The notes below the pieces were generated by a model. That model was not told where the DNA came from. It was given only the letters and a program-made list of their open reading frames with translations, and did not search any database. The position numbers were made by a program, and so were the translations under genes. This document shows positions 1-11,634 of a DNA stretch of 64,000 nt, piece after piece. The stretch is from Wyeomyia smithii (taxonomy: Eukaryota > Arthropoda > Insecta > Diptera > Culicidae), in assembly GCF_029784165.1 (NCBI RefSeq), contig NC_073695.1, forward strand, positions 164,954,066 through 165,018,065, in the 5' to 3' direction. Each line of letters begins with the position of its first letter. Positions within the stretch are counted from its first letter, which is position 1.

Positions 1-660
1 TGCAGCGTGCTTCATATGATGGTATGATGGTAAGGGAAATGATGTCCAATTTAGCTTACGAAGCGCGTACAAAAGAAATTGTTTTTGGACAGATTCAATG
101 CGTTCTTCATGTGTGGCAATATAGGGATTCCATACAATGCTACAGTATTCCAGAATTGATCGGACGTATGTAATATATAATAGTTTGATTGTATATGGGT
201 CTTGAAAATTGTGGCCGAAGCGTTTTATAAAGCCCAGCATACTATTTGCTTTGTTGATAATTGTATTATAATGTTCTATGAATGTAAGTTTGGAGTCTAA
301 GATTACGCCTAGGTCCCTAACGATTTTGCATTTTTCTACTGGTTGGTTTCCTAAGGAAATGTTTGTAGGTGGTGTTACTGTTTTTCTGCTAAAGGCTATT
401 GAATTACATTTTTTAATGTTGAGTTGTAATAGGCTTTTGTTGCACCAAGTGTAGAATACATTAATTTCATTCTGGAATATTTCGAAGTCTTCTGCATTGG
501 TTATTTCTATAAAGAGCTTCATGTCATCAGCATATACAAGCACATGTATTGACTTAAGAAGAAAGGAAATGTCATTTACGTATAATATAAAAAGAAGAGG
601 GCCCAGGTGGGAACCTTGAGGAACCCCAGAAGTTACTTCTATTGGGTTTGAAAAGGAATT
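1..660 (-). pseudogene. Non-LTR retrotransposon reverse transcriptase fragment
   Basis: Read on the minus strand from 660 down to the window edge there is one open frame of about 220 codons with no stop. It contains the RT signatures SGVPQGSHLGPLLF (around 625-583) and LVYADDMKLF (around 540-511), then the thumb region with KIVRDLGVILDSKLTF and the downstream RSILEYCSIVW block. These are the finger-palm and active-site motifs of a non-LTR reverse transcriptase. The upstream RT motifs and the endonuclease are missing, so the copy is 5' truncated at about 660, and its 3' end lies beyond base 1. Clade is not fixed: the YADD and SGVPQGS forms fit several non-LTR clades (CR1- or Jockey-like). It is a dead fragment, though this stretch has no internal stop, which suggests a fairly recent copy. 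Confidence 0.85.
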
Positions 661-1939
661 TTGAAAGCGGACTATTTATGTTCGTTTCGTTGTTTTTATG
701 ACTGCAGCCATTCCAAAAATTTTGTTTCCGTTCCGTATTTTTCGAGCTTGAAGAGCTACTCATCAATAATGCATCAATTGTTCAACTTGCCGAAACATTG
801 GAAGCAACATACGCTTAATACTATATTCTAACAAGCTGACTGCAGAGGAGCGCTTTTAGAGGCGGATTATACGATAACCCAACAGCAATGGAATGCACGT
901 ATCGGTTGAGATTGTGTTTTCTAGGTAATATTTTGTTTATATGTTCATTTCGAAAAGCACAAAAAATATTTTTTGTCTTATTGCCCCATTCAGGCCGTTC
1001 TGATTGCTTCCAACAAGTGAGTGATATGAGCAACGTAGGAGAAGGGAATGACCGGAAGGACGATCCTATACTAACGACTACCATGCTAATTCATGTTGTG
1101 GATGCAGAGACCTCAGAGCGTATTGAATGAACGAGTTTAACAATAGATGGTTTGGAGTTGGATTATACTTTAAGTTTGGCTGTGTTAGAGGAAGATGTCA
1201 TAGAATAAGTAGGAGAATACCTTATCAGAAACTTACATTTTTTGACAGACCAAGTTGCAAACAATTTGACGGGCGTCACATAGGTAGATCTGTTATCGGA
1301 ATGTGAGCAATTCTATGAAAAACGTCCCAATTTTAAAATTTTTTATTGTCATTTTTGATTTGGCTGAAACTTTGCATAGATATTCCTCTTAATTGTGCTA
1401 TTAGTATTTTTTGCACCACGATTATTATTGAATATAGTTTATGTAAAACACTGATTGGAGTTTCAGTCAGATAAAAAAGTCGATTAAAATTGTTAGCAGT
1501 TTTTTATGGAATAGCACAGGTGGTCTTATAAAACCCAGTCAAGAATTCAAAAAGTAACTTCTATGCTTGGAACATTGCTATGTAACACTTCAATCATCTG
1601 CGTCGTATATCACTTAACAATACGTAGGTGCATTACATTGAATATAATCGTTACTCAAGCATATGGGATTTCTGAAAAAAAAAATTTCACCGCAGTAGCT
1701 GATTTGTTTATTTCAACGATTCGGATGACGTCACTAAAAAACAACAGTTTCGGAGTAGCTAGCCTTGTTTTTGTAAGCCGGGCGTCCAGCTATTAATATG
1801 TGTCCTATAAAATTTGTTTGGATTCGGACATGAAAAACGTCGCCCTGAACCTAGCTTCGTGGCTTACTGGATTGATGTTTCGCGAATTTGTTGACATACC
1901 AAAAAACTTACTTGTGACGCCGAGTACGCTGCGACTAAC
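661..1939. other. No recognisable gene
   Basis: AT-rich sequence with only short frames (64-107 codons) that show no domain, motif or repeat I recognise. It separates two retrotransposon fragments and is most simply old, decayed repeat. Confidence 0.5.
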
Positions 1940-2520
1940 ATGCAACTGCCTGCTACTGATTTATTACAATCTACTGTGGATGGTGGGAACCTTCGGATTT
2001 CCACCAGAGGCGAGTATTTTGATGTTTTTTCCCGGCAACCCGTACTCTGTAGTAATGCAGTTCAGCACACCTGTCAACATTCGAATGCTGTATGGCTATT
2101 CTACCAGAACGTCCGCGGGCTAGGTACTAAAATCGACGAGTTTTATCTGGCAACCAAGGACTGCAATTTCGACGTGATCGTGTTGACTGAAACTGGACTG
2201 GATGACCGCATCAACTCGTAGCAACTGTTTGGCGACTTATTTAATGTTTTCCGGTGTGACAGAAGCATTCCGAACAGTAGCAAACCTTCTTTTGGCGGAG
2301 TTTTGATCGTCGTTAATAAACGGTACCCGAGCGCATTGTTTAATACTTCACACGGCAACCATCTGGAGCAAATATACGTGAGTACCACTATTTGTGGTTT
2401 GAAAATATTCCTCTGTGCCGTAAATATCCCTCCTGAGAAAAGTAACGATCCAGCCATAATTGACACCCATATTGTCTCGATCACTAAGCTGTGCAGTAAG
2501 AGATCGACTAATGATATCAA
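1940..2520 (+). pseudogene. AP-endonuclease fragment of a non-LTR retrotransposon
   Basis: One frame from 1940 carries the N-terminal half of an AP-like endonuclease: LFYQNVRGLGTK, then FDVIVLTETGLDD (the catalytic Glu of the TET motif), a single in-frame TAG at 2219-2221, and further on FGGVLIVVNKRY and LEQIYVSTTICGLKIFLCAV. The GDFN and SDH blocks that should follow are absent. Reading instead runs at about 2500-2520 straight into the RT linker of a different element. The endonuclease is unlike that of the Jockey-type element at 18955, so the two halves come from different families. It may be the same family as the RT at 7342-10437, but that is inference. Confidence 0.75.
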
Positions 2521-3868
2521 AATGGAAACAAACTTGAATGAGGTGCGAACTATTCTCAAAAAAATCAAAAATATGGAAGCACCAGGAGATGGTGGGATTT
2601 TCTATATCCTCATCAAGACTTCCCGAAAACTCTTTAAATTTCTTGGTAAACATTTTTGACAGACGCTTTGCACTAGCACATTTCCCCACGAAATGGAAAA
2701 ATGTCAAAGTTACTCCAATTTTAAAACCCGAAAAGAATCCAGCTGAGGCATCAAGTTATCGACCAATTAGTTTACTTTTCTCTATTACCAAACTTTTTGA
2801 AAGAATAATTCTTAATAGAATGATAACACATATTAATGAGAACTCAGCTTTTGCAAATGAGGAGTTTGGTTTTCGCCATGGGCATTCAACTACTCATCAG
2901 TTACTTAGAGTAACAAATATGGTTCGAACTAATAAATCTGAAGGCTATTCGACTGGAGCTGCTCTTCTAGATAAAGAAAAGGCATTCGACAGTGTTTGGC
3001 ATAAAGGTTTAATAGCTAAAATGTCAAATTTCAGTTTTCCGCTTTACCGCACAAAAATGATACAAAGTTATTTAACTGACCGCACTCTTCAGGTTGACTA
3101 TCTAATAAAAAATCTAATGTAAATCTAATAGATTGCCTGTTAGAGCTAGTGTGCCTCAGGGGAATATCTTGGGCCCAATCTTATATAACATTTTTACTTC
3201 TGATCTTCCTGATTTACCGCCAGGTTGTGAGAAATCTGTTTTGTGACGATACAAGCATTTCCGCAAAAGGAAAAAGCCTTCGTGTTATATGCAGTCGGCT
3301 TCAAAAAAGTTAAGATATATTTTCTTCATACTTGCAGAAATGGAAGATTTCCCCTAATGCTTCTAAAACACAGTTAATTATTTTTCCTCATAAGCCAAGA
3401 GTTTCATTTCTCAAACTCACCAATAACCACGTTATTAAGATGAACGGTGTGGTCTTAAATTGGTCGGATCAAGTTAAATACTTAGGGCTAATTTATGCAA
3501 ACAATCTTACTTTTAAGGAGCACATTGAAAATATCCAGTCAAAGTGCAATAAGTATATCAAATGTTTATATCCTGTTATCAACAGGAATTCTAGAGTTTG
3601 TCTCAAAAATAAACTGTTAATTTACAAACAAAATTTTAGGCCAGCAATGTTATATGCAGTTCCCATCTGGACAATTTGTTGTGCAATCAGGAAGAAGACA
3701 CTTCAATGGATTCAGAATAAACTTTTGAAAATGATTTTGAAGCGTCCTCCCTGGTTTAGCACGAACGAGCTACATAGGCTCACTAATGTAGAAGCATTAG
3801 AAAATATGTCAAGCCAAATTATCAACAAATTCTGACAAAAATCGTTGCAATCCTCAATTGCAATTAGA
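2521..3868 (+). pseudogene. Jockey-type reverse transcriptase fragment (same family as the element at 17446)
   Basis: Begins with ETNLNEVRTILKKIKNMEAPGD and continues through NPAEASSYRPISLL, FGFRHGHSTTHQLL and ALLDKEKAFDSVWHKG, then LFCDDTSIS (active site) and the C-terminal KWKISPNASKTQ to RPPWFSTNELHRLT. It is collinear with and clearly homologous to the RT of the full-length copy at 20255-21980. Frameshifts lie near 2600, 3122 and 3250 and a stop near 3310, so it cannot be functional. The 3' UTR seen in other copies is missing: similarity stops at about 3866 and an unrelated repeat begins. The upstream partner is a foreign endonuclease fragment, which makes this a chimeric or recombined copy. 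Confidence 0.85.
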
Positions 3869-3872
3869 TTTA

Positions 3873-3967
3873 CCACGAAAATTTACATGAAAAAAGATAC
3901 TTGGTATCTTATCGAGGAGCTGAGATATTGGCATTTTTCTATGTGATGGAAAACTATGCATTTTAAC
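3873..3967 (+). repeat. One arm of a dispersed inverted repeat (partner 6430-6535)
   Basis: The block around CTTGGTATCTTATCG, GCTGAGATAT and GTGATGGAAAACTATGCATT recurs in reverse complement at 6430-6535 with mostly single-base differences. A shared AGACACTTTGCGTCTATCTT motif lies near both (4222 and 6206) but in the same orientation. This is likely a decayed MITE pair or a foldback; I cannot fix its ends. Confidence 0.6.
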
Positions 3968-4249
3968 AAATATGTTAAATAACTGTTTTATTTTGGGAGA
4001 TAAAAAATAACAATGTTTAGAGAACAAATGCATTTTTGGATGGCTGATAACTTAGTAGAAGGTTTCAAAATTTGGAAAAATCTGCGAAAAAAGTTAGAAC
4101 GAAAATTATGATTTTTCGTGCCTTCTAATAGAAAACTCAATGTTGCCCGTAATATGTAAGAGATAGAAACATGATGTCTTCGGTAAAGTTTCTTGTTTTA
4201 AGATAACCTAAAACTTTGTCGGAGACACTTTGCGTCTATCTTATACTGG

Positions 4250-4849
4250 AGGACTGGCAACAAGGCCCGCTAAGTGTTGTGCGTGTTTTATCTCTACGTG
4301 AAATTTAGCTAATTTAAGCTGTTTCCCCCCAAATAATATTCAGTGAATTTCACAAATTAAGTTCTGCTGGTTACCGGAACAGTGGAAAAAGGAGTCACCA
4401 GGACATTCTAAGCAAGCTAAGTAACATTTTATTTTAAAAATATGTTGTTTGTTTTCGAGTCGGTTATTCGAGACGCACAAAAAACACCGACGAATAAAGT
4501 ACGCTCACAGCGAGCGCCGTCTGTTAGCGAATAGAAAAGCGCGAGGTGTACATGAAAAAGTTGCGACCTGCATATTTTTTACTCATATTATTGCGTGCGC
4601 GTTAGGCAATTCCATTTTACCATTTTACGAACTGCTAGTAGGATACACGGTATTTGCTGTCCCATGTTTTCTGTGAAAATATTATTCAGGAATTGAGTTC
4701 TGAAACGTCTCGTAAAATAGTCTATAGCCGTGTAAGGTCGTTTCTGTTTTGCTCAAACTGTGATTCGTTGCATCACGGTACTCCAATTTTTTCACCTCTT
4801 GCCGATAACGTTCGTGGTTGTGATAAATGCGTGAACGTGTGGATGATTT
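4250..4849. other. No recognisable gene
   Basis: Short frames (75 and 71 codons) overlap here and look unlike any family I know. No RT, transposase or host domain is visible. Confidence 0.4.
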
Positions 4850-5590
4850 GTTTAGATGATTTTACGTGATGAATAGTCGTAGAAAAGAGCGAGACGTCTG
4901 TGCAAGCGCGGCAGTGTTTTTGTAATAACCTATTTCAATTCATGTTTTCAGCCACTGAAAGGAGCACAACAACAACTATTGTTATGTCATGAAAAAGTCA
5001 AAAAAGTCCATCGCTCTTTTTGGAAACACAATATAACGGACCCTTTTCATATGTTTTTCGAATCCGTTTTAATTATTTTTCCGCGTTTTCCACTTTAAAA
5101 ATTTGAAAATTTCAGCTATGGAAGGCAGTCAACCGAGATTTTCTTCACATGCCATGTTGTATTTATGTTGTATTTTATAATTTATTTTTAAGAATCTCAC
5201 ATTATACATGATCATATCTACAATGTTTAGATGACTTTATACGGTGAATAGTTGCGATGCAATGTTGTTGTAAAAATTTATTTCAATTAATATTTTCAGC
5301 CGCCGAAAGCAGCACAATAACTACTATAGAATTGTCATGAATTAGTCTAATATAAGTTCATCTATTTTATTTTAGCACAACATGACGGATCATTTTCATA
5401 TGTTTTTCGAATCTCTTTTTATTATTTCTTTTGCGTTTTCTGCGTTAAAAATTTGGATATTTCAGCTATGCAAGGCAGCCAACCGAGATCTTCTTTACAT
5501 GCCATATTACTGCTTATTGTATTTTACAATTCATCTTCATTAATCTCACACTATATGTATATGATCATATCTATATTGTTACATTAATCC
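4850..5590 (+). repeat. Diverged tandem duplication, two units of about 370 bp
   Basis: Unit 1 (about 4850-5226) and unit 2 (about 5229-5590) share blocks in the same order: TTTAGATGA, AATAGT, TTTCAGCC with a following GCAC-rich stretch, CATATGTTTTTCGAATC, TTTCAGCTATG, CAACCGAGAT with ACATGCCAT, and ATGATCATATCTA. They differ by many substitutions and small indels, so the duplication is old. No coding potential is evident. Confidence 0.75.
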
Positions 5591-6429
5591 AATTAAATCA
5601 TGGTCATATCACTTATCAAAGTGAATCCTGATCAAAAACCCACCCCACTAACAAAAACTCCCGTCCGTGGTCTTTGTAGGGATGCAGAGGTATACTCGGT
5701 CTCTAAGAAAGCAAAGACTACATTCTAACATTCCTTCCTTATTGAAGGCTTCGTGCGGTACTGGCATAACGCGACGTTCAGAGCTCCAAGAGAAACGGGA
5801 TTGAAAAGTTGGCGTTTAAAATTACCTTTATCGTCTCCAAGAAATCTATGAGCAAGTTAAAAACTTTCAAAGACACATCGACTTATAACTCAGTTTTTTT
5901 GTGGATTTTGAAACAAGTCTTTGTGAAATAAAAGTTTATCATATTTGGTATCATTTGACTGCTACATGGAAAACTTTTAAGTTGTGCCGGTGTTGCACGA
6001 AACCGACGATATCCCCACCTGACTGTAAGGACGTGGCCGGCGCCGTCATTGGTCTATAAAAAATCGGGTCATTGAATGATGCACAGTGAGAAGGAATTAC
6101 CACTCCCAGTCGTTCTTTCAGTTGATTCATTGTGCATTTTGAGTGGCTCGGACCCATCACGGAGTAGCAACCATTGATATGTACTGTCAGAACTAAGCTA
6201 AGCTAGACACTTTGCGTCTATCTTATTCTGATTAAAAAGTAAATTTTTTATCTCACTTATTGGTGGATTGAATACCCTTCTTTCTACATTAAAAGATGCA
6301 TTTTTGAATATCATGAAACTTCTCCGAACATACCTCATGGCTATAATCAACATTTGAATCACTATTTAGGAAATTATTCGCACAAACGGCAAAACAAAAC
6401 ACTGGGCAACGGAGATATTGAGCTTTAGT
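5591..6429. other. No recognisable gene
   Basis: Contains a 69-codon minus-strand frame (5951-6160) with no recognisable domain, and the AGACACTTTGCGTCT motif at 6206 shared with 4222. Probably old repeat sequence. Confidence 0.4.
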
Positions 6430-6535
6430 GGCATTTTTGACAAAATGCATAGTTTTCCATCACTTGTAAAAACGCCGATATCTCAGCCCCCCGATAAGAT
6501 ACCAAGGAACTTTTTTTATGTAAATTTTAGTCTTG
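6430..6535 (-). repeat. Inverted partner of the repeat at 3873-3967
   Basis: The reverse complement reads through CTTGGTATCTTATCG and GTGATGGAAAACTATGCATT as at 3873-3967. See that entry. Confidence 0.6.
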
Positions 6536-6966
6536 AATTACACTTTGCAGTAAAAATTTCAGTTCTTAATCAAAAAAATTTTTATTTGAATTTTTATGTG
6601 TTTTGAAGGCTTTTATCTAAAAATTATTGGAAAAATTAATTTTTTGTGATGTTTAATCGGCTCTGGAAGTCAAAAAACTGAATACAATGCTGGACCAGAC
6701 CAGGCAAAATTTTCAAAAACAACCCCACAAAAATAAAAAAAATATATTGAAAAATTTCGGAATCGAACAGAATTGAAAAAAGTGCAAAAAAGTGGGTTTG
6801 TAGCTAAAAAAGTCATTTTTTCATAAATCACGTTTTGGGCAACCTGAAAACGACCTTTTAGAAAGTCGAAATGTTCTACAAAAATGCTATAAATAACATT
6901 ATCTTTCGCTTTCAATTTAGGGCTGAGCACCTGGACTTTTTCAACATCGTTTTTTCTTGGGACACC

Positions 6967-7343
<377 letters not shown>

Positions 7344-8070
7344 TGTGGGGCCTGATGGAATTCCTGCAGTGGTTTATACCCGCTGTGCGGCCGTTTTAGC
7401 TGAACCTTTGTGTCGCATATTTAATCGATCATTCGAACAAGGAAGATTCCCGATGATTTGGAAGCAGTCTTACATGTTTCCTGTGTTTAAAAATGGGGAT
7501 CGACGAAACATAAGAAATTATCGGGGCATAACCAGTCTTTCTGCTTCGTCCAATTTGTTTGAAATTGTAGTAAGCTCAAGAATCGTCTCGTGTACGAAAA
7601 ACTACATTTTTAGTGATCAACACGGATTTATGCCTGGGGGTTCTGCCGCCACAAACCTTTTGGATTTTACTTCGATTTGTATATCGCATATGGAGCAGAA
7701 AGCACAGGTTGACGTCATCTATACGGATCTAAAGGCAGCTTTTGATCGGATTGATCACCGAATACTTTTACGGAATCTCTCTCGACTTGGTGCGTCACAA
7801 CAATTTATTGACTGGCTACGATCCTACTTATGTGGTCGAACACTACGAGTAAAGATTAGTTCCTGTTTATCCTCAAAATTTTCTAACACTTCCGGAGTAC
7901 CAAAGGCAGTAATATGCTGCCGTAATTTCGCAGACTGACGTAAGCGCCATTTTTTCAAATATGGGGTTCTTGGAATGGAAAAATTGATCAAATGGATGTA
8001 CGTTATAATGTTGTATCACGGCAGTATGGGGCCGCTTCTTTTCTGCTTTATTTCAACGACGTGGCATTGC

Positions 8071-9363
8071 TATACTGTTCCGAAAATTCTAAATACATCT
8101 TCTTTCTTGAATAAAACAAAAAATACAGGATTTTTCGGGTCATTTTATTCTGAAATATAGATATTAAGTGTTTTCTTTCCAGTTTCAAGTTGGAATTATT
8201 TTTCGTAGGATAACTTTTCTCTTAACACTACTTATAACATTTTGCACAGTGTGTTCTCCGACCATTTTTACCACTTTAAGCCAATCTTTTTTAAATTTTT
8301 CAACATTGTCCGCTGGTTTGACATATTTCCTCAGCTTTGCCTTGGTCAAAGCCCAAAAAGTTTCAATAGGGCGAATTTCAGGGCAGTTTGGAGGATTCAT
8401 CTCCTTTGGGACACATGTGACATTATTTGTTTTACACCACCCTAGTGCATCCTTAGAGTAATGGCAGGAAGCAAGATCGGGCCAAAAGATTGGAGTATTG
8501 TTATGCTGCCTAACCATGGGTAACAACCTTTTCTGCAAACACTCTTTCACGTGAATTTTACCATTCATTGTGTCATTCGTAATGAATGGACGAGATATTT
8601 TCCACAAATTTCCATTCACAAATGGCCTGCCAAACCCTTGCCTTCTTGCCGAATTTTTCGGTGTAAATGGCTTTCACTGGTCCAGGGACATCCTTTCCCT
8701 TCGGTGGTGTATAAAATTGCGGTCCTGGCAGAGTCTTATAGTCCAGTTTTATGTAGGTTTCGTCATCCATGATAAAACCCCCCTTTTTTTTGGTCAGAAG
8801 TTTGTCATAAAGCTTCGGAGCTCTCGGTTTCACAGATTCAGCTTGTTTTGGATTTCGTTTTGGCTGCTTCTGCTTCCGACGGGTCTGCAGACCCATTCTT
8901 CCCTTGGCACGCATAACGTTACTCGCCGAGGTTCCAAGCTTTCTCGCCACATCTCGTACTGATACTGAAGGATGCCGCTTGTAGTATTCCTTAACCTTTT
9001 TGTCCATTGTGGGATCAACAGGCCCGGGTTTTCTACCACGTCTTGGGGCATCAGAAAATGTGCACTCTACACAATACTTCCGCAATGCGGTTTGAACTGC
9101 TCCGGCACTTATACCTTCTTCTCTGGCTAATTTTCTTACAGAAAGACCACTCACGGTGCCCCATTTGTGCACAATTCGCTTTCTTTGCTCGGGAGAAAGG
9201 CCACGCATTTTCAAAATTTCGCACTAAATGTGAGAAAAAATGACAGCATCTGTTTCTTTTGGATGTAAACAACAGGACGCAGCCAACGTTTGGTTGAATA
9301 CTGCACGTTATTTGAAATGACGGCTGATCGTAAGTGTATTTATAATTATCGAAACGGTCTATA
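8071..9363 (-). mobile_element. ITmD37E (Tc1/mariner superfamily) DNA transposon, about 1.29 kb
   Basis: The ends form imperfect inverted repeats of about 27 bp. The left is TATACTGTTCCGAAAATTCT, and the reverse complement of the right reads TATAGACCGTTTCGATAATT. TA dinucleotides sit at both borders, as expected for the TA duplication of this superfamily. The element lies inside the RT gene between FNDVALL and GAGCKLVYADD and carries a minus-strand transposase of the DD37E type. It is later than the RT element it interrupts. Confidence 0.85.
8185..9214 (-). pseudogene. DD37E transposase with one frameshift
   Basis: The first frame (9214-8573) starts MKMRGLSPEQRKRIVHKWG and holds two helix-turn-helix DNA-binding regions, then the first catalytic Asp in GGFIMDDETYIKLDY. 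The second frame (8619-8185) holds the second Asp in FWPDLASCHY and the Glu in RPIETFW. Counting gives exactly 37 residues between them, the spacing of the ITmD37E family. The two frames join by a frameshift near 8612-8620, where ARVWQAICE passes to GNLWKISRPFIT. Both together cover essentially the whole family length. Apart from the frameshift all three catalytic residues are intact, so inactivation looks recent. The protein would act in the nucleus to cut and paste the element at TA sites. Confidence 0.9.
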
Positions 9364-10060
9364 TTAGGAGCTGGATGCAAGCTGGTTTACGCCGATGACT
9401 TAAAATTGTATTTGGCTGTGCGGTCCGTTGATGATTGTCGTCAATTACAGAGACTGCTGGATGTTTTTATTCATTGGTGTCGCAGAAACTGGCTCATAGT
9501 AAGTATCGCAAAATGCCAGATCATGACTTTCCATCGCACTGCGAAACCTATTTAGTTCGATTATGAGATTGATGGACATGTACTCAAAAGAGTTGATTAC
9601 GTAAAGGACCTCGGTGTCTTACTCGACGCTAAACTAAATTTAAACCTGAACCGCTCATCTATTATTTCCAAGGCAACTCGACAGCTCGGTTTTTTTCAGT
9701 AAAATAGGACGTGAATTTAAGGATTTGTATTGTTTATACTGCTCACTTGTTACACCATTATTGAAAAATGCGTGTTTGATTTGGTCTCCTTATCAACTTG
9801 CTTGAACTGTAAGGATCGAACGAGTACAAAAAAGGTTTATCCGGTTGGCATTGAGAAATCTTCACTGGCGTGATCCTGCTAGTCTCCCTTCGTATTCCGA
9901 GCGGTGTCGCTTTATTGATTATGATACGCTAGAACGACGCAGGAAAACTCAACAAGCCGTGTTTGTAGCCAAGGTTTTAATAAGCAAAGTCGAGAATCCT
10001 CTCTTTGCTGAACTTTCGTGCACCGCAACGGTCACTTCGATCTGATGGTTAACTTCAACC

Positions 10061-10298
10061 CAGGGGTGACTCGTCCATAGGTGCAACCTGTGCAATGCAC
10101 ATGGGGACGTCAGGTAAAAAATGAATCTAAAATCCAAATTCATGCTCTTATTTTCTTGTTTTTTAGTTTTATTTTTAAATAGTAACAAAGGGAATTACTT
10201 GCTTTTATTCGCGGATAAAATTGTAATTACTTCCCCAAACTCTGATTTTCAGAATTTCTAGTTGAACAGGTAGTTTCAACAGCTACGAGTCGCCCCTG
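10061..10298. mobile_element. hAT-type MITE, 238 bp, with 8-bp duplication CTTCAACC
   Basis: Termini CAGGGGTGACTCGT and, reverse-complemented, CAGGGGCGACTCGT form a TIR. Identical 8-bp copies of CTTCAACC flank it at 10053-10060 and 10299-10306. An 8-bp duplication with CAGGG ends is typical of hAT elements. It has no coding capacity and lies in the C-terminal part of the RT gene. Confidence 0.92.
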
Positions 10299-10579
10299 CT
10301 TCAACCCAATGTATATCGTACTTTGATCGCTGCATGTGCATGTGCTGCATGTATTCGAGCTTTCGCTTCAGTAGAGGAGATCTTGGAGTTCGGCGAACCG
10401 TCACGTAAATTCCTTCAGAAAGTGTCTATGTCAAATATTTTTTAATTGACCATATTGTTTAATAATAGGATCAATGTTTTATGTAATGATTAAGTTGGAC
10501 CCAATGTATTATTTATTGAATTCGATGTCAGATTTGAACAGTTTGTCGTTTTGCTATTGACGTATTGTAACATAAAATT

Positions 10580-11613
10580 TCATGTATGAAGTAAGGAAAT
10601 GTGAGTTGCCGGGAAAAAGAACGTAGAAAATACTTTAATAAATTCTGAGTCTTCATCCAGTTCACGAACTTCGTAGCGATCGTTGGGTAGAACGTTCACT
10701 ACCTCATATGGCCCAAAGAACTTCGGCTTCACTTTTTGGCCCACACCGTTTTCGGTACGTGTTTTCGGTATAGCCACAATGTCACCCTTCTTAAACGATT
10801 GAGCTGGCTTCCTGCGGAGATTGCAGGTCTTCCGGTTCTCTTCCTGCATTTTCTAAATGTTGCTATGTGCTGCCTTCCGTAATTCATCTCGGCCATGCTC
10901 GAAGTCCTTTTGAATCTCCCTCTGCAGCATCTCGTGAAGTATTTCGTCCTCCTTCGTTCGCATTTTCACTCCAATCAACAGTTGAAAAGGCGTCGTTTGA
11001 ATTGCTCTTTGCCAACTGTTGTTTAGACACCGTTGTACTTGTGGGACAAATTTGAACCATTCCTCCGGTTTCTCCAACGACAGCTTGGTCAACATCGGTA
11101 TAATTATACGATGGACACGCTCTACTTGCCCATTCCCACGAGGAACGCCGGTCACGATCAAATGCAGACCGATATCTTCATCTTCGCAATACTTCGTGAA
11201 AAGGTTTGAAGTGAACGCTGCACCTCGGTCGCTTATTATTCGTCTGGGATTACCAAAAGTGCCACTAATGATCCGGATCTTCTTTACTGTTTCATCAGCA
11301 GTCGTCGTCTTAACCGGAAATAAGCCACACGAATTTGGTGAATGCGTCGATGACTGTCAGAATATAGTTATATGATCGTATCAAGCGGAACGTCTCCTTT
11401 CGGTATCGGATGTAGTTCACCTTCGGGTTTGCCTCGCTTTCCTTCGCCAACAATACAGGGAACACAGGTAGCGATACACCGTTTTATCTTGTCCTCTACA
11501 GCTGGTATGAAGTATTCACTCTCGATCCGACCCATCGTCTTCTTCACACCAAAGTGACCTTTTTCGTGAGCGTTACGAATAATGGTCATCTCAATGGACT
11601 CTGGCACGTACAA
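10580..11613 (-). pseudogene. Ty3/gypsy integrase region
   Basis: The first part (11613-11368) has the HHCC zinc-binding motif: HEKGHFG followed by CIATCVPC. The core is then broken by frameshifts between about 11370 and 11160. Reading resumes at 11161 with GNGQVERVHRIIIPML, which holds the catalytic Glu. After an in-frame stop at about 10853 the C-terminal part runs from MQEENRKTCNLRRKPAQSFKKGDIVAIPK to the end at 10580, reaching into the terminal repeat. In life the enzyme would insert element cDNA into the genome; here it is inactivated. Confidence 0.85.
10586..10636 (-). repeat. Downstream terminal repeat (LTR or remnant) of the gypsy element
   Basis: Shares TGAAG(T/A)AAGGAAATGTGAG and CGGGAAAAAGAACGTAG with the upper copy at 14735-14770 plus 17285-17300. 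Similarity ends just after TACTTT on both sides. Confidence 0.7.
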
Positions 11614-11634
11614 CCTACGAGGTTCGTCTTCTCC

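Noticed and set aside
821..1130. Frames of 80-87 codons on both strands
   Set aside because: No recognisable domain, splice context or codon signal.
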